A stretch of DNA of 8,205 nucleotides from Sulfurimonadaceae bacterium (GCA_030610325.1 JAUWRZ010000075.1:1-8205); one strand, 5' to 3'. Counted from the stretch's first letter, positions 1-6,923 are shown. Numbers and translations are program-made. The notes: generated by a model not told the origin, from the letters alone.

Positions 1-584
1 CATAGCCCACCAGGTTACCCACATCGACTCGCCGGGCACTGACGTGACCCGATATCGGTGCTTTGATGATGGTATAGCTTAGCTCTAGTTGGGCATTCTC
101 GATGGCGGCATCATCAGCCGTGATCGCGGCGACAAGTTCACCCTGTCTTGCTACATGCTGCTCAAGTGTCGCCCGTGGTGCCAATCCATCTTCCACAAGC
201 GGCTTGAAACGCGCGACATCTGCCTTGGCTAAGGTCAAGGATGCCTCGTTCTGACGTTTTTTGGCTTTGGCTGAAAGCAGATTGCTTTTGTATTGGTTCT
301 GTTCGATCAAAAAGAGCTTATCGCCCTTATTGACATAGGCACCATCTTTAAAGTAGATCTTCTGCAGACGACCGGCGACCCGTGCCCGGATCTCCTGGTC
401 ACTACTGGCTTTTGTCATACCGGTATATTGCATCCAGAGCGGAAAGCTCTTCTTATGGACAGTCACGGTCTCGACACTGAGGGGCGGCGGAGCTTTACGC
501 TCGATCGTCTGTTCGTTCCCACCACAACCGGTGAGAAATAGGAGTGTCCCAAGTACGATAAGGGAGGATAGTCGGTAAGTCATT
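1..584 (-). CDS. RND efflux periplasmic adaptor (membrane fusion lipoprotein), partial
   Basis: Periplasmic adaptor of a tripartite RND efflux pump, linking an inner-membrane RND pump to an outer-membrane channel. The first 194 residues are present and the 3' end lies beyond the left edge. The N-terminus is a lipoprotein signal with lipobox LTGC and Cys20 as the acylation site. Residues about 55-95 form the first half of a biotinyl-lipoyl domain (ARVAGRLQKIYFKDGAYVNK, then GDKLFLIE). A long charged helical hairpin follows (about 98-170), then the return strand TIIKAPISGHVSARRVDVGN, a hallmark of AcrA/MexA adaptors. The start is ATG at 584-582, with AGGA six bases upstream on the minus strand and a good promoter further upstream. 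The pump gene would be expected beyond the left edge. The substrate cannot be told. Family assignment is firm; the exact subfamily is not. Confidence 0.93.
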
Positions 585-612
585 GGAGATCCTGAGAGGA
601 AGATATTGGACT

Positions 613-641
613 ATTATACTCTATTGGATAGGTGATGTCTA
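613..641 (-). promoter_or_regulatory. sigma-70 type promoter of the RND adaptor gene
   Basis: Read on the minus strand, TAGACA (641-636) is followed after exactly 17 bases by TATAAT (618-613). This is one mismatch from the -35 consensus and a perfect -10. Transcription should start near 606, giving a leader of about 20 bases with AGGA in it. It is the best promoter in the window and fires away from pldA, so 585-818 is a divergent control region. Confidence 0.75.
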
Positions 642-706
642 CAAAAAAGCGTTTATTCTTATTACACTTTAGATATGAATAAAACATATGATCAATATTA
701 TAAAAT

Positions 707-727
707 ATGAGGTATTAATATCCTCAT
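707..727. repeat. inverted repeat in the adaptor/pldA divergent region
   Basis: ATGAGG (707-712) and CCTCAT (722-727) are perfect inverted arms around a nine-base AT-only centre (TATTAATAT), which is itself nearly symmetric. It lies in the AT-rich divergent intergenic region, about 90 bases upstream of the chosen pldA start. It could be an operator for a dimeric regulator or a hairpin in the pldA leader. No T-run follows, so it is not a terminator. Confidence 0.45.
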
Positions 728-773
728 CTCTACAACTCCCTTCAGGGGTGATCTTTACACATAATCGGGATCT

Positions 774-810
774 AATCTTATGAAGGTTAAGATTTGCGAT
801 CTTATGCAGG
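774..810 (+). promoter_or_regulatory. dyad plus direct repeat just before pldA
   Basis: AATCTTA (774-780) and TAAGATT (788-794) form a perfect seven-base inverted repeat around TGAAGGT. A direct repeat of 12 bases with one mismatch overlaps it: ATCTTATGAAGG (775-786) and ATCTTATGCAGG (799-810), 24 bases apart. The second copy runs into the ribosome binding site at 808-812. The result is three copies of an ATCTTA-type element, two direct and one inverted. It may be an operator or an mRNA structure that competes with ribosome binding; the function is inferred only. Confidence 0.45.
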
Positions 811-812
811 AG
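808..812 (+). promoter_or_regulatory. ribosome binding site that sets the pldA start
   Basis: AGGAG lies six bases before the ATG at 819. The in-frame ATG at 780 has no comparable site and sits inside an inverted repeat. Starting at 819 also places the signal peptide at the very N-terminus. Confidence 0.75.
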
Positions 813-818
813 CACTAT

Positions 819-2147
819 ATGTATCGTATTAGGACACTTTTTAAAAGTACCATACTGATGTCTGGTCTTCTTTTTGTGCCTGCTTCGTCATCAGCAGAGA
901 GTGTGAAGAGTGCAGATGTCTCTGATGAAGTCATACATATCAGAGGTGAGAAGTGCTTTGATGATGAGGAGTATGCTAAAGCATACCCACTGCTTAAAAG
1001 AGAAGCCAACAGAGGCTCACGTCCTGCTATGTATCGTCTGGCTTTTATGTATGAGAACGGTCTGGGTGTGAAGCTCAACGAACAAAGAGCGACTTACTGG
1101 TATAAGCAGGCAGCTTCTGCTTATGACTATGTCCTGGATAGACAAGAAGCGTATGATGAGGAGAACAGTACTTTTGCGATGCGTGTGGCTGACCAGATCG
1201 ATCCCCGGACCGACAAAGAGGGTGCGGCCTTTGCTAAGACTAAGATAGACACGAACACACCGGAGACAAAAGCACTTGTAGAGGGAATCCTTGGCGGGCA
1301 CTTCTTTGGTCTGCAGCCGTACAATACCAACTTTATCTTGCCTGTGAGTTACGCGACGGAAAAATACCCCCGTGTTCAGGCGGGGACCCATCCAAACAAC
1401 TTTACGCCGCAGCAACAGGAAGCCGGTCAGTATGACAGGAACGTAGAGGTGGAGTTTCAGCTTAGTCTTAAAAAGCCCATCACCTACGATCTCTTTGGAT
1501 GGAACGAGTTCATCACTGTCGCTTATACACAAAAGGTGTGGTGGCAGCTCTATGAGAGTTCGGGACCGTTTCGTGAGACTAACTATCTGCCCGAGATCTA
1601 TATAGGCGTACCGACTTCAGACCATATGGATAAGACCTATGGTCTTAAAGCGGGTAAGTTTGGTTTCTTGCATGAGTCTAATGGTCAGGGAGGGTACCGT
1701 TCGCGTTCATGGAACCGTTTTTACCTGACAGGGCTGTGGCAGTGGGATAACTTGTTTCTCGCAACGCGTGTCTGGCTTCGAGTCGCAGAAGATGAGAAGT
1801 ATGAGGGCTATTATGAAGGTGAAGTCGACCCTGATACCGGTAAAGAGGACCCCAATGCCAGTGGGGATGACAACCCGCATATAGAGGAGTATCTGGGATA
1901 TGGTGATATTAACATCGATTATCTCTATGAGAAGCATCAGTTCGGAGCACTGCTACGTTACAACTTCGGTGCAGGCGGATCGCAAAGAGGTGCGGTAGAA
2001 CTGAACTGGTCATATCCCTTCTTTCAATCGAAGAACACCTTTTGGTATATGAAGATGTTTAGTGGTTATGGGGAGAGCCTGATCGACTATGACCGCTCTG
2101 TCACCAAAGCAGCATTTGGCTTATCCTTCTCACGAGGGCTTTTCTAG
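819..2147 (+). CDS. pldA: outer-membrane phospholipase A with N-terminal Sel1-like domain
   Basis: Calcium-dependent outer-membrane phospholipase (OMPLA) that hydrolyses phospholipids that have strayed into the outer leaflet; 442 residues from ATG 819. Residues 1-26 are a signal peptide ending in ASSSA. Residues about 40-105 are helical and carry a Sel1-like repeat (AMYRLAFMYENGLGV, then ATYWYKQAAS). The barrel domain follows, with YTQKVWWQLY at about 236-245. The motif HESNG gives His285 and Ser287, and RSRSWNR gives Asn299. Spacings of 2 and 14 match the E. coli triad His142/Ser144/Asn156. Ser295 matches the calcium ligand Ser152, but the positions of Arg147 and Asp149 are Gln290 and Gly292. 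A very acidic segment at about 322-362 is probably an outer loop. The C-terminus ends in Phe, as in outer-membrane barrels. E. coli OMPLA has about 289 residues, so the extra length is mainly the N-terminal domain. An in-frame start at 780 would add 13 residues before the signal peptide and is less likely. Confidence 0.93.
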   Translation: MYRIRTLFKSTILMSGLLFVPASSSAESVKSADVSDEVIHIRGEKCFDDEEYAKAYPLLKREANRGSRPAMYRLAFMYENGLGVKLNEQRATYWYKQAASAYDYVLDRQEAYDEENSTFAMRVADQIDPRTDKEGAAFAKTKIDTNTPETKALVEGILGGHFFGLQPYNTNFILPVSYATEKYPRVQAGTHPNNFTPQQQEAGQYDRNVEVEFQLSLKKPITYDLFGWNEFITVAYTQKVWWQLYESSGPFRETNYLPEIYIGVPTSDHMDKTYGLKAGKFGFLHESNGQGGYRSRSWNRFYLTGLWQWDNLFLATRVWLRVAEDEKYEGYYEGEVDPDTGKEDPNASGDDNPHIEEYLGYGDINIDYLYEKHQFGALLRYNFGAGGSQRGAVELNWSYPFFQSKNTFWYMKMFSGYGESLIDYDRSVTKAAFGLSFSRGLF

Positions 2148-2176
2148 AGACTGGGAGACTGTCGGGTCTATCTGAG

Positions 2177-2197
2177 ATATAGGATAGTACCCTATAT
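2177..2197. repeat. inverted repeat between pldA and the letA-like operon
   Basis: ATATAGG (2177-2183) and CCTATAT (2191-2197) are perfect seven-base arms with a seven-base loop. No T-run follows on either strand, so a Rho-independent terminator is unlikely. It may be an operator, or a 3' end structure of the pldA transcript. A second, looser pair, ATCACA (2205-2210) and TGTGAT (2228-2233), lies just downstream. Confidence 0.4.
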
Positions 2198-2299
2198 GGC
2201 AAAAATCACAAAAACAGTGCAAATAGATGTGATATTGGGGCGACATAAGTCAAATTACCGCATAATGCTTTTTAAAGAGTCGTACAGGAGTGTTTTTAG

Positions 2300-2902
2300 A
2301 TGCTAAGAGGACAGACGGCATGTGGTGATTGTGGCGTTATCATCGATGTCGATGACTTTGATACGACGCATCAATACTCCTGCCCGCGCTGTCACTCTAC
2401 CTTCTACCGTCCCGGAGAGTCTTTTGACCTTGTGATGGTGATGGCGATCACTGCGACACTGTTCTTTGTGCCAGCGATTTTCTTGCCGATCATGACACTC
2501 GAGATCATGGGACAGTCCCACTCGATCACACTATTTGAAGCGGTCTGGTTCTTTGTGAGTGACGGTTACATCATCATCGCCCTGATCGCAGCAGCGTCGG
2601 GGGTGCTCATCCCACTTCTACTATTAGGCCTGATCATGATGATGACCATCGGGCTTAAGCTCGGTTATAAGCCTCGCTCGCTCAGTTACCTGTTTCGCTC
2701 CTATGAACATCTCAGTGGATGGGCTATGGCTGAGGTCTACCTGGTCAGCATCTTTGTAGCCATGATCAAGCTTGACGGCATGGCAGAGTTGACGCTGGAC
2801 TTCGGTCTCTTCTCTTTTGGTTTTTTTCTGGTGACCTTCTATATAACGATCATCTGGTTCAACCCTCATGATCTCTGGAACCAAGATGTACTGGAGAAGT
2901 GA
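2300..2902 (+). CDS. PqiA/LetA-family membrane protein, first half
   Basis: Integral inner-membrane protein of 200 residues, one PqiA domain. It starts with a zinc-ribbon-like finger with Cys8, Cys11, Cys28 and Cys31 (CGDC and CPRC). About four membrane segments follow, roughly at 43-66, 85-118, 140-158 and 170-190. The motif FFVPAIFLPIMTLEIMG after the finger is typical of the family. In E. coli, LetA (YebS) and PqiA are single proteins of about 420 residues with two such units; here each unit is a separate gene. LetA-type proteins partner MCE proteins and are thought to load or unload lipid at the inner membrane. The start ATG 2300 has AGGAG at 2286-2290, nine bases upstream, slightly long. 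The gene overlaps the next one, implying coupled translation. Confidence 0.88.
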   Translation: MLRGQTACGDCGVIIDVDDFDTTHQYSCPRCHSTFYRPGESFDLVMVMAITATLFFVPAIFLPIMTLEIMGQSHSITLFEAVWFFVSDGYIIIALIAAASGVLIPLLLLGLIMMMTIGLKLGYKPRSLSYLFRSYEHLSGWAMAEVYLVSIFVAMIKLDGMAELTLDFGLFSFGFFLVTFYITIIWFNPHDLWNQDVLEK

Positions 2903-3524
2903 TATCGGTGAGGAGAAGGTCCTCTGCAGGTTTTGCGGCCATCTTCAAGATGAGACGAGGTCTGAGTGCCTGCAGTGTGGTTCGGAGATGCACCAGCGCA
3001 AGCCTTACTCTGTTGTCCTGACCTGGGGATACGCCTTTGCAGCATCGATCTTTCTAATACCTGCCAACCTGCTTCCTATGATGGTCGTGACGGCACTTGG
3101 CAATGATGAGGGAAGTACTATCATGGAAGGTGTCATCTACTTTTTTGAACATGGTGAGGCGGGCATCGGAGCCATCATCTTCATCGCAAGTATTGTGGTC
3201 CCTTTCTTTAAACTGACTGTTCTCTTCTACCTTCTTGTGATCGTGCAGTTTGGTCTGCATGGCCATGCTTTACGGGCTACACGACTGTTTCATCTTATCC
3301 ATTTTATCGGTAAGTGGTCGATGCTTGATATCTTTGTCGTAGCGCTGATGGTCTCGATCGTGCAGTTCCAGTCTCTGGCCAGTATCCATACCGGTGGTGC
3401 GGCGATCGCATTTGCCTTTGCCGTAGTCTTGACTATTGTCGCGACAGAGAAGTTCGATCCCAGGCTGATGTGGGATAGTGTCAAAAATTCTAAAGAGGAC
3501 ATCATATGCGTCAGAAGGCTGTAG
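2886..3524 (+). CDS. PqiA/LetA-family membrane protein, second half
   Basis: Second single-domain PqiA protein, 213 residues from ATG 2886. It repeats the plan of its neighbour: Cys14, Cys17, Cys28 and Cys31 form a zinc-ribbon-like finger (CRFCG and CLQCG). Four membrane segments follow, with IFLIPANLLPMMVV as the family signature and a later FIGKWSMLDIFVVALMVSIV, also characteristic. It corresponds to the C-terminal half of E. coli LetA. ATG 2886 is preferred because GGAA lies five bases before it; an in-frame ATG at 2868 would add six residues but has no ribosome binding site. It overlaps the gene before by 17 bases and the MCE gene after by 19 bases, so all three are expected to be made together, probably as one complex with near-equal amounts. 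Confidence 0.88.
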   Translation: MYWRSDIGEEKVLCRFCGHLQDETRSECLQCGSEMHQRKPYSVVLTWGYAFAASIFLIPANLLPMMVVTALGNDEGSTIMEGVIYFFEHGEAGIGAIIFIASIVVPFFKLTVLFYLLVIVQFGLHGHALRATRLFHLIHFIGKWSMLDIFVVALMVSIVQFQSLASIHTGGAAIAFAFAVVLTIVATEKFDPRLMWDSVKNSKEDIICVRRL

Positions 3525-6160
3525 TCAGAAAACGTAGGTCTATCTACATCGTATGGATCATCCCGTTTGTAGCCATGGCGATAGCAGGCTGGATGACTTT
3601 TAAATACTACGACGAAAAAGGTTTCGATATCGTCGTGACGTTTGAGAGTGGTGAAGGCTTTGCTGTGGGGAAGACTCCGCTGATGTACAAAGGTATCAAG
3701 GTCGGGCAGGTGAGTGCCATCGATATCAGTGCGGACCTTACCAAAGTGGATGTGACTGTCACAGTCGACAAACAGGCAACGGGGGTCGCACGTAAGGGAA
3801 ATGTCTTCTGGAAGGTAGAGCCGAAAGTCTCGCTGACAGAAGTGACAGGACTCTCGACTATCTTGAGCGGGGCATTTATCAGTGTCATGCCCGCAGAGAG
3901 AAAATTGGCAAAACTGAACATCCTGGCCTATCAGAACCGATTTGTAGCGGTAGACCAGGAACCTATCGATATCTTTGAGCCGGGACTGCTTGTCAAGTTA
4001 CATGCAGAAGAGTCCGGGATCCGTGAAGGCGCACCGATCTTGTTCAGAAAGATGGTCGTTGGAAAGGTACTTGATGTCTCGCTTGAGGATGAGGGTGTGG
4101 ACTACCTTGTCCATATAGAAGATGATTATAAGCATCTTGTCAAGGAAGGCTCCCGATTCTGGAAGATCGATGCATTGGAGATCAGGGCATCACTCTCGGA
4201 GGTGCGAGTAGAGATGGACTCGCTTGCGACACTGCTTGCCGGAGGCATCACCTTTGACTCACCTCGTGAAGCGGAGTCGATCACGGAGCATCATAGTGAG
4301 TTTCATCTCTTTAGCGATATCGATGAGGTGAACCTTGACTCCGAAGTGATCGTACTGAAATCAAGACATGGCTATAACATCGATGCAGAGTCCACGAAGA
4401 TCTACTTCAAAGGGATGAGTGCGGGTTATATCGTCTCTATCGATTATGACGCGGATGTCGATGTGACGACGTTCAAGATCAAACTGAGGTCTGCATTTAA
4501 GCATCTTATCCATGAAGGGACCTACTTTTGGGCGGTCACTCCTGAGATCGGTCTATCGACCGTTAAAGGTCTTGATGCCATAGTGCGAGGCTCCTACATC
4601 GCATTTGATGTCCATAAGGGTTCAGAGAAAGTAAAAAAGTCGTTTAGACTGCATGAACTCCCCATGCCGGTCTCCGGTAGGCATTTCACACTGCTAAGCA
4701 GGCAAGACCATGCCCTCAAGTCGGGCGTGAGTGTGAAATACAAAGGTATGAGTATCGGCTCTGTCCATAGAGTGACACTGGCCAAAGATGCTAAAGAGAT
4801 GCAGATCGATATTGTCATCGGTAAAAAGTATGCGAAGCTTGTCAATGACAGCTCATCGTTTTACCTGCGACAGGCCATCGAGTCAGAGGTATCACTCGAT
4901 GAGATGTATTTCAATGTCAGTCCTATCGAGACGATGATCCACGGTGGTATCGTACTTCAGACTACTGATCTCGGGCAGAGGAGCACGATACGCAGGTTTG
5001 GACTCTTTGAGAGCAAGAAGGCTTATGAAGAGAAGCGTTATCTTGAAGGTGGCGGTAAACGATTTAGACTCACTGCGGATGCCCTGGGCTCCATCAAGGT
5101 CGGCTCACCTCTGTATTTCAAAGATATCAAAGTCGGTAAAGTGATAGAGTACCTGTTTGATCATAAGAGCGATAAGGTGCTCATAACGGTCTATATAGAG
5201 CCAAAGTATTCAGATAGAGTGAACAGCTCGACGAGCTTTTATGATATCAGTGGTATCGAGGTCAAGGCTAGTCTTAATGGGGTAAGCATACGTACAGACT
5301 CCATGAGTTCTATGCTCTCTGGCGGTATTGCATTCAAGACTCCATTGAAAGCTGATGCGGTCGAAGAGATGCACAGTTTTGATCTCTATAAAGATGAGGG
5401 CAAGGCCGATGAGGACCATGTCGAGATCTCTTTGCTGATGGATCGGGGATTTGATCTTAAAGAGGGCAGTAAGATCATCTACAAGTCGATGACCGTTGGC
5501 CGCATCAAATCGATGCGACTTGAGGGAGATAGCGTCAATGCCATCGCATTGGTCAATACTGAATACACGGCTCTCTTTACAAAAGACGCACTCTTATGGA
5601 TAGAAGACCTGAAGGTCGGACTTGAAGGCGTCAAGAACGCCTCTTCACTGCTAAACGGTCCATTCCTTGAGCTGATGCCGGGCAGATCGGATGAGCTGGG
5701 AGATCACTTTTTTGTCTCTGCCACTGCCCCGGCAGCGACGATCCATCAAGAAGGTCTGAGAGTGGTAGTCTCGGGTAAACGACTAAGCAGCCTAAAAGTC
5801 GGTTCATCGCTCTTCTATCGCCAGCTTAAGATAGGAAGTGTCGAGCAGTTCCGCCTCAGTGATGATGCGACAAGGGTGGAGCTGATGCTCTACATAGATA
5901 GATGCTACGCCTACCTGGTCAGACAGAACTCGGTCTTCTATAACTCTACGGCCATGGGGATGGAAGTGGATGTCTTTGGGGTCAAGGTGACTACAGAGAC
6001 GGTAGATACGATGATAAAAGGGGGTATCTCACTCGTCACACCTGATGATGCGATGGCTAGAGCAGAGGAGATGCGTACGTTCACACTCTATGATGAGCCA
6101 GCTGAGTCATGGTTGGACTGGTCACCAAGTCTGCAAAACGACGAGGCTATGTGCGAGTGA
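3506..6160 (+). CDS. letB: LetB/YebT-type seven-domain MCE lipid transport protein
   Basis: Periplasm-spanning MCE protein of 884 residues; E. coli LetB (YebT) has 877 residues and seven MCE domains. Residues about 12-32 are one membrane anchor with the family motif IYIVWIIPFVAMAIAGW. Seven MCE domains then begin near residues 40, 160, 281, 392, 518, 639 and 751, each recognisable by a strand, then a phrase such as PLMYKGIKVGQV, PLYFKDIKVGKV or SLFYRQLKIGSV. In the E. coli protein the domains stack as hexameric rings forming a hydrophobic tunnel between the membranes. Domains 2, 4, 5 and 7 end in a GGI motif; 1, 3 and 6 end in SGAF, RGSY or NGPF and lack an insert of several residues. PqiB, the relative, has only three MCE domains and a lipoprotein partner PqiC, which is absent here; both points favour LetB. 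AGAGGA at 3494-3499 lies six bases before the ATG, inside the previous gene. Confidence 0.93.
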   Translation: MRQKAVVRKRRSIYIVWIIPFVAMAIAGWMTFKYYDEKGFDIVVTFESGEGFAVGKTPLMYKGIKVGQVSAIDISADLTKVDVTVTVDKQATGVARKGNVFWKVEPKVSLTEVTGLSTILSGAFISVMPAERKLAKLNILAYQNRFVAVDQEPIDIFEPGLLVKLHAEESGIREGAPILFRKMVVGKVLDVSLEDEGVDYLVHIEDDYKHLVKEGSRFWKIDALEIRASLSEVRVEMDSLATLLAGGITFDSPREAESITEHHSEFHLFSDIDEVNLDSEVIVLKSRHGYNIDAESTKIYFKGMSAGYIVSIDYDADVDVTTFKIKLRSAFKHLIHEGTYFWAVTPEIGLSTVKGLDAIVRGSYIAFDVHKGSEKVKKSFRLHELPMPVSGRHFTLLSRQDHALKSGVSVKYKGMSIGSVHRVTLAKDAKEMQIDIVIGKKYAKLVNDSSSFYLRQAIESEVSLDEMYFNVSPIETMIHGGIVLQTTDLGQRSTIRRFGLFESKKAYEEKRYLEGGGKRFRLTADALGSIKVGSPLYFKDIKVGKVIEYLFDHKSDKVLITVYIEPKYSDRVNSSTSFYDISGIEVKASLNGVSIRTDSMSSMLSGGIAFKTPLKADAVEEMHSFDLYKDEGKADEDHVEISLLMDRGFDLKEGSKIIYKSMTVGRIKSMRLEGDSVNAIALVNTEYTALFTKDALLWIEDLKVGLEGVKNASSLLNGPFLELMPGRSDELGDHFFVSATAPAATIHQEGLRVVVSGKRLSSLKVGSSLFYRQLKIGSVEQFRLSDDATRVELMLYIDRCYAYLVRQNSVFYNSTAMGMEVDVFGVKVTTETVDTMIKGGISLVTPDDAMARAEEMRTFTLYDEPAESWLDWSPSLQNDEAMCE

Positions 6161-6184
6161 TCGCTTAGCCGTAATACAATATAT

Positions 6185-6190
6185 AGGAGG
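6185..6190 (+). promoter_or_regulatory. strong ribosome binding site that sets the start of the next gene
   Basis: AGGAGG, a perfect Shine-Dalgarno core, stands seven bases before ATG 6198. The reading frame is open upstream to an ATG at 6045, but that start would overlap letB by 116 bases and has no such site. The short start is therefore preferred. Confidence 0.85.
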
Positions 6191-6197
6191 AGAGAAG

Positions 6198-6797
6198 ATG
6201 AGATTAGTAGAAGTGGGTGCTTTACCTAAAGTGTCAAACAAAGGGGTGAGTTTCGATCATACCAAGCCTGATAAGTATACTTTCTTACATGCAGCTATCG
6301 AGCTTTTGGAAGCGTTGAGTTTTGGACCCTCAGAGACGACCCAGCATCTCTATGACCATGCGGGAAAGACGTATAGTGGGGATGAGCTGCTGGAGCTGCT
6401 TAAGAAACATTGCAGGGATCTCGATGGCATACTCGTCTCGCGTGAGGATAAGAGTAAAGCACTTATCAAAGAGCAGATAGAGAGGGTCCATGAGAACAGT
6501 AGGGTCAGTGAAGATGGCCGTAAAGCATGGCTCAATAATATTGAGATAATGCGTGGTTACTATTTACAATATATGACAAACGAGAGTGCCTACCGATGTG
6601 CTCTTGAAGCGCTCGCCCAGGAGATCCATGATGCGCAGATCAAAGAGGTGACATTCCCGATGTTTAGGCATTATGGTATTGTCCTGCATGATCTCATCTA
6701 TGTACTCGAGCATCGCAAGTCGCCCATAGATGCCGACCTGAGTATCGAGAAAAAAGATGATGAGATCATAGGAAAGCTCTCCATACAGCATCGGTAG
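6198..6797 (+). CDS. hypothetical protein downstream of letB
   Basis: A protein of 199 residues that I do not recognise. It has no signal peptide, membrane segment or lipobox, so it is probably cytoplasmic. It is rich in charged, helix-forming stretches: about 28-42 (FLHAAIELLEAL), 60-85 (DELLELLKKHCRDLDG), 88-110 and 120-190, with few obvious beta strands until the end. Cysteines are few and not paired, so no metal site is evident. It starts 37 bases after letB with a near-ideal ribosome binding site, and no promoter is visible in the gap, so it is probably the last gene of the letA-letB operon. No terminator is evident after its stop. A cytosolic partner or regulator of the transporter is possible, but this rests on position alone. 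Confidence 0.8.
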   Translation: MRLVEVGALPKVSNKGVSFDHTKPDKYTFLHAAIELLEALSFGPSETTQHLYDHAGKTYSGDELLELLKKHCRDLDGILVSREDKSKALIKEQIERVHENSRVSEDGRKAWLNNIEIMRGYYLQYMTNESAYRCALEALAQEIHDAQIKEVTFPMFRHYGIVLHDLIYVLEHRKSPIDADLSIEKKDDEIIGKLSIQHR

Positions 6798-6871
6798 GAG
6801 AGATCGTCCTGGCCCATATAAGACCGCATCAACAAGAGCAAGATATTAAAATAATAATATTTAACAAAATA

Positions 6872-6880
6872 TGATATAAT
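6872..6880 (+). promoter_or_regulatory. extended -10 promoter of the response regulator gene
   Basis: TGA-TATAAT (6872-6880) is an extended -10 element with a perfect hexamer in a very AT-rich stretch. No good -35 exists at 17 bases; instead an inverted repeat, ATATTA (6843-6848) and TAATAT (6855-6860), covers that place and might bind a regulator. Transcription should start near 6886-6888. Confidence 0.65.
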
Positions 6881-6918
6881 ACGTTAAAAAATCATAAGTA
6901 ATCTATGGTTTTTTACGT
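6881..6918 (+). promoter_or_regulatory. long AT-rich stem at the 5' end of the response regulator mRNA
   Basis: The arm at 6881-6896 pairs with the arm at 6904-6918 around the loop AGTAATC: ACGT with ACGT, one bulged T at 6885, six A with six T, a T-G wobble, then CATA with TATG. The outer arm starts directly after the -10, so the transcript would begin inside it and still form about 12 pairs. It ends five bases before ATG 6924, and no Shine-Dalgarno sequence is visible between. It could limit or protect translation, or in DNA serve as an autoregulatory operator. As a terminator for the upstream operon it would be weak. Confidence 0.5.
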
Positions 6919-6923
6919 ATTGG

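Noticed and set aside
293..541. Open frame of 82 codons on the plus strand
   Set aside because: It is opposite the RND adaptor, whose protein sequence is clearly conserved.
780..818. Upstream in-frame ATG start for pldA
   Set aside because: No ribosome binding site, ATG sits in an inverted repeat, and it would put 13 charged residues before a complete signal peptide. ATG 819 has AGGAG at six bases.
1017..1532. Open frame of 171 codons on the minus strand inside pldA
   Set aside because: It is opposite a confident gene, has no recognisable domain, and its composition is that of the antisense of a coding frame.
2177..2204. Rho-independent terminator after pldA
   Set aside because: The stem is AT-rich and followed by GGCAAAAA on the plus strand; no T-run on either strand.
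2235..2266. Promoter TTGGGG ... CATAAT for the LetAB operon
   Set aside because: The spacer would be 20 bases and both hexamers are imperfect; too weak to annotate, though some promoter in this gap is plausible.
3506..6160. PqiB identity for the MCE gene
   Set aside because: PqiB has three MCE domains and a downstream PqiC lipoprotein; here seven domains and no PqiC are seen, as in LetB.
6045..6197. Longer N-terminus for the 199-residue unknown protein
   Set aside because: It would overlap letB by 116 bases in another frame, and AGGAGG lies seven bases before ATG 6198.
6891..6914. Rho-independent terminator of the LetAB operon
   Set aside because: A short stem before TTTTTT exists, but it has few GC pairs and lies downstream of the response regulator promoter, so a 5' leader role fits better.
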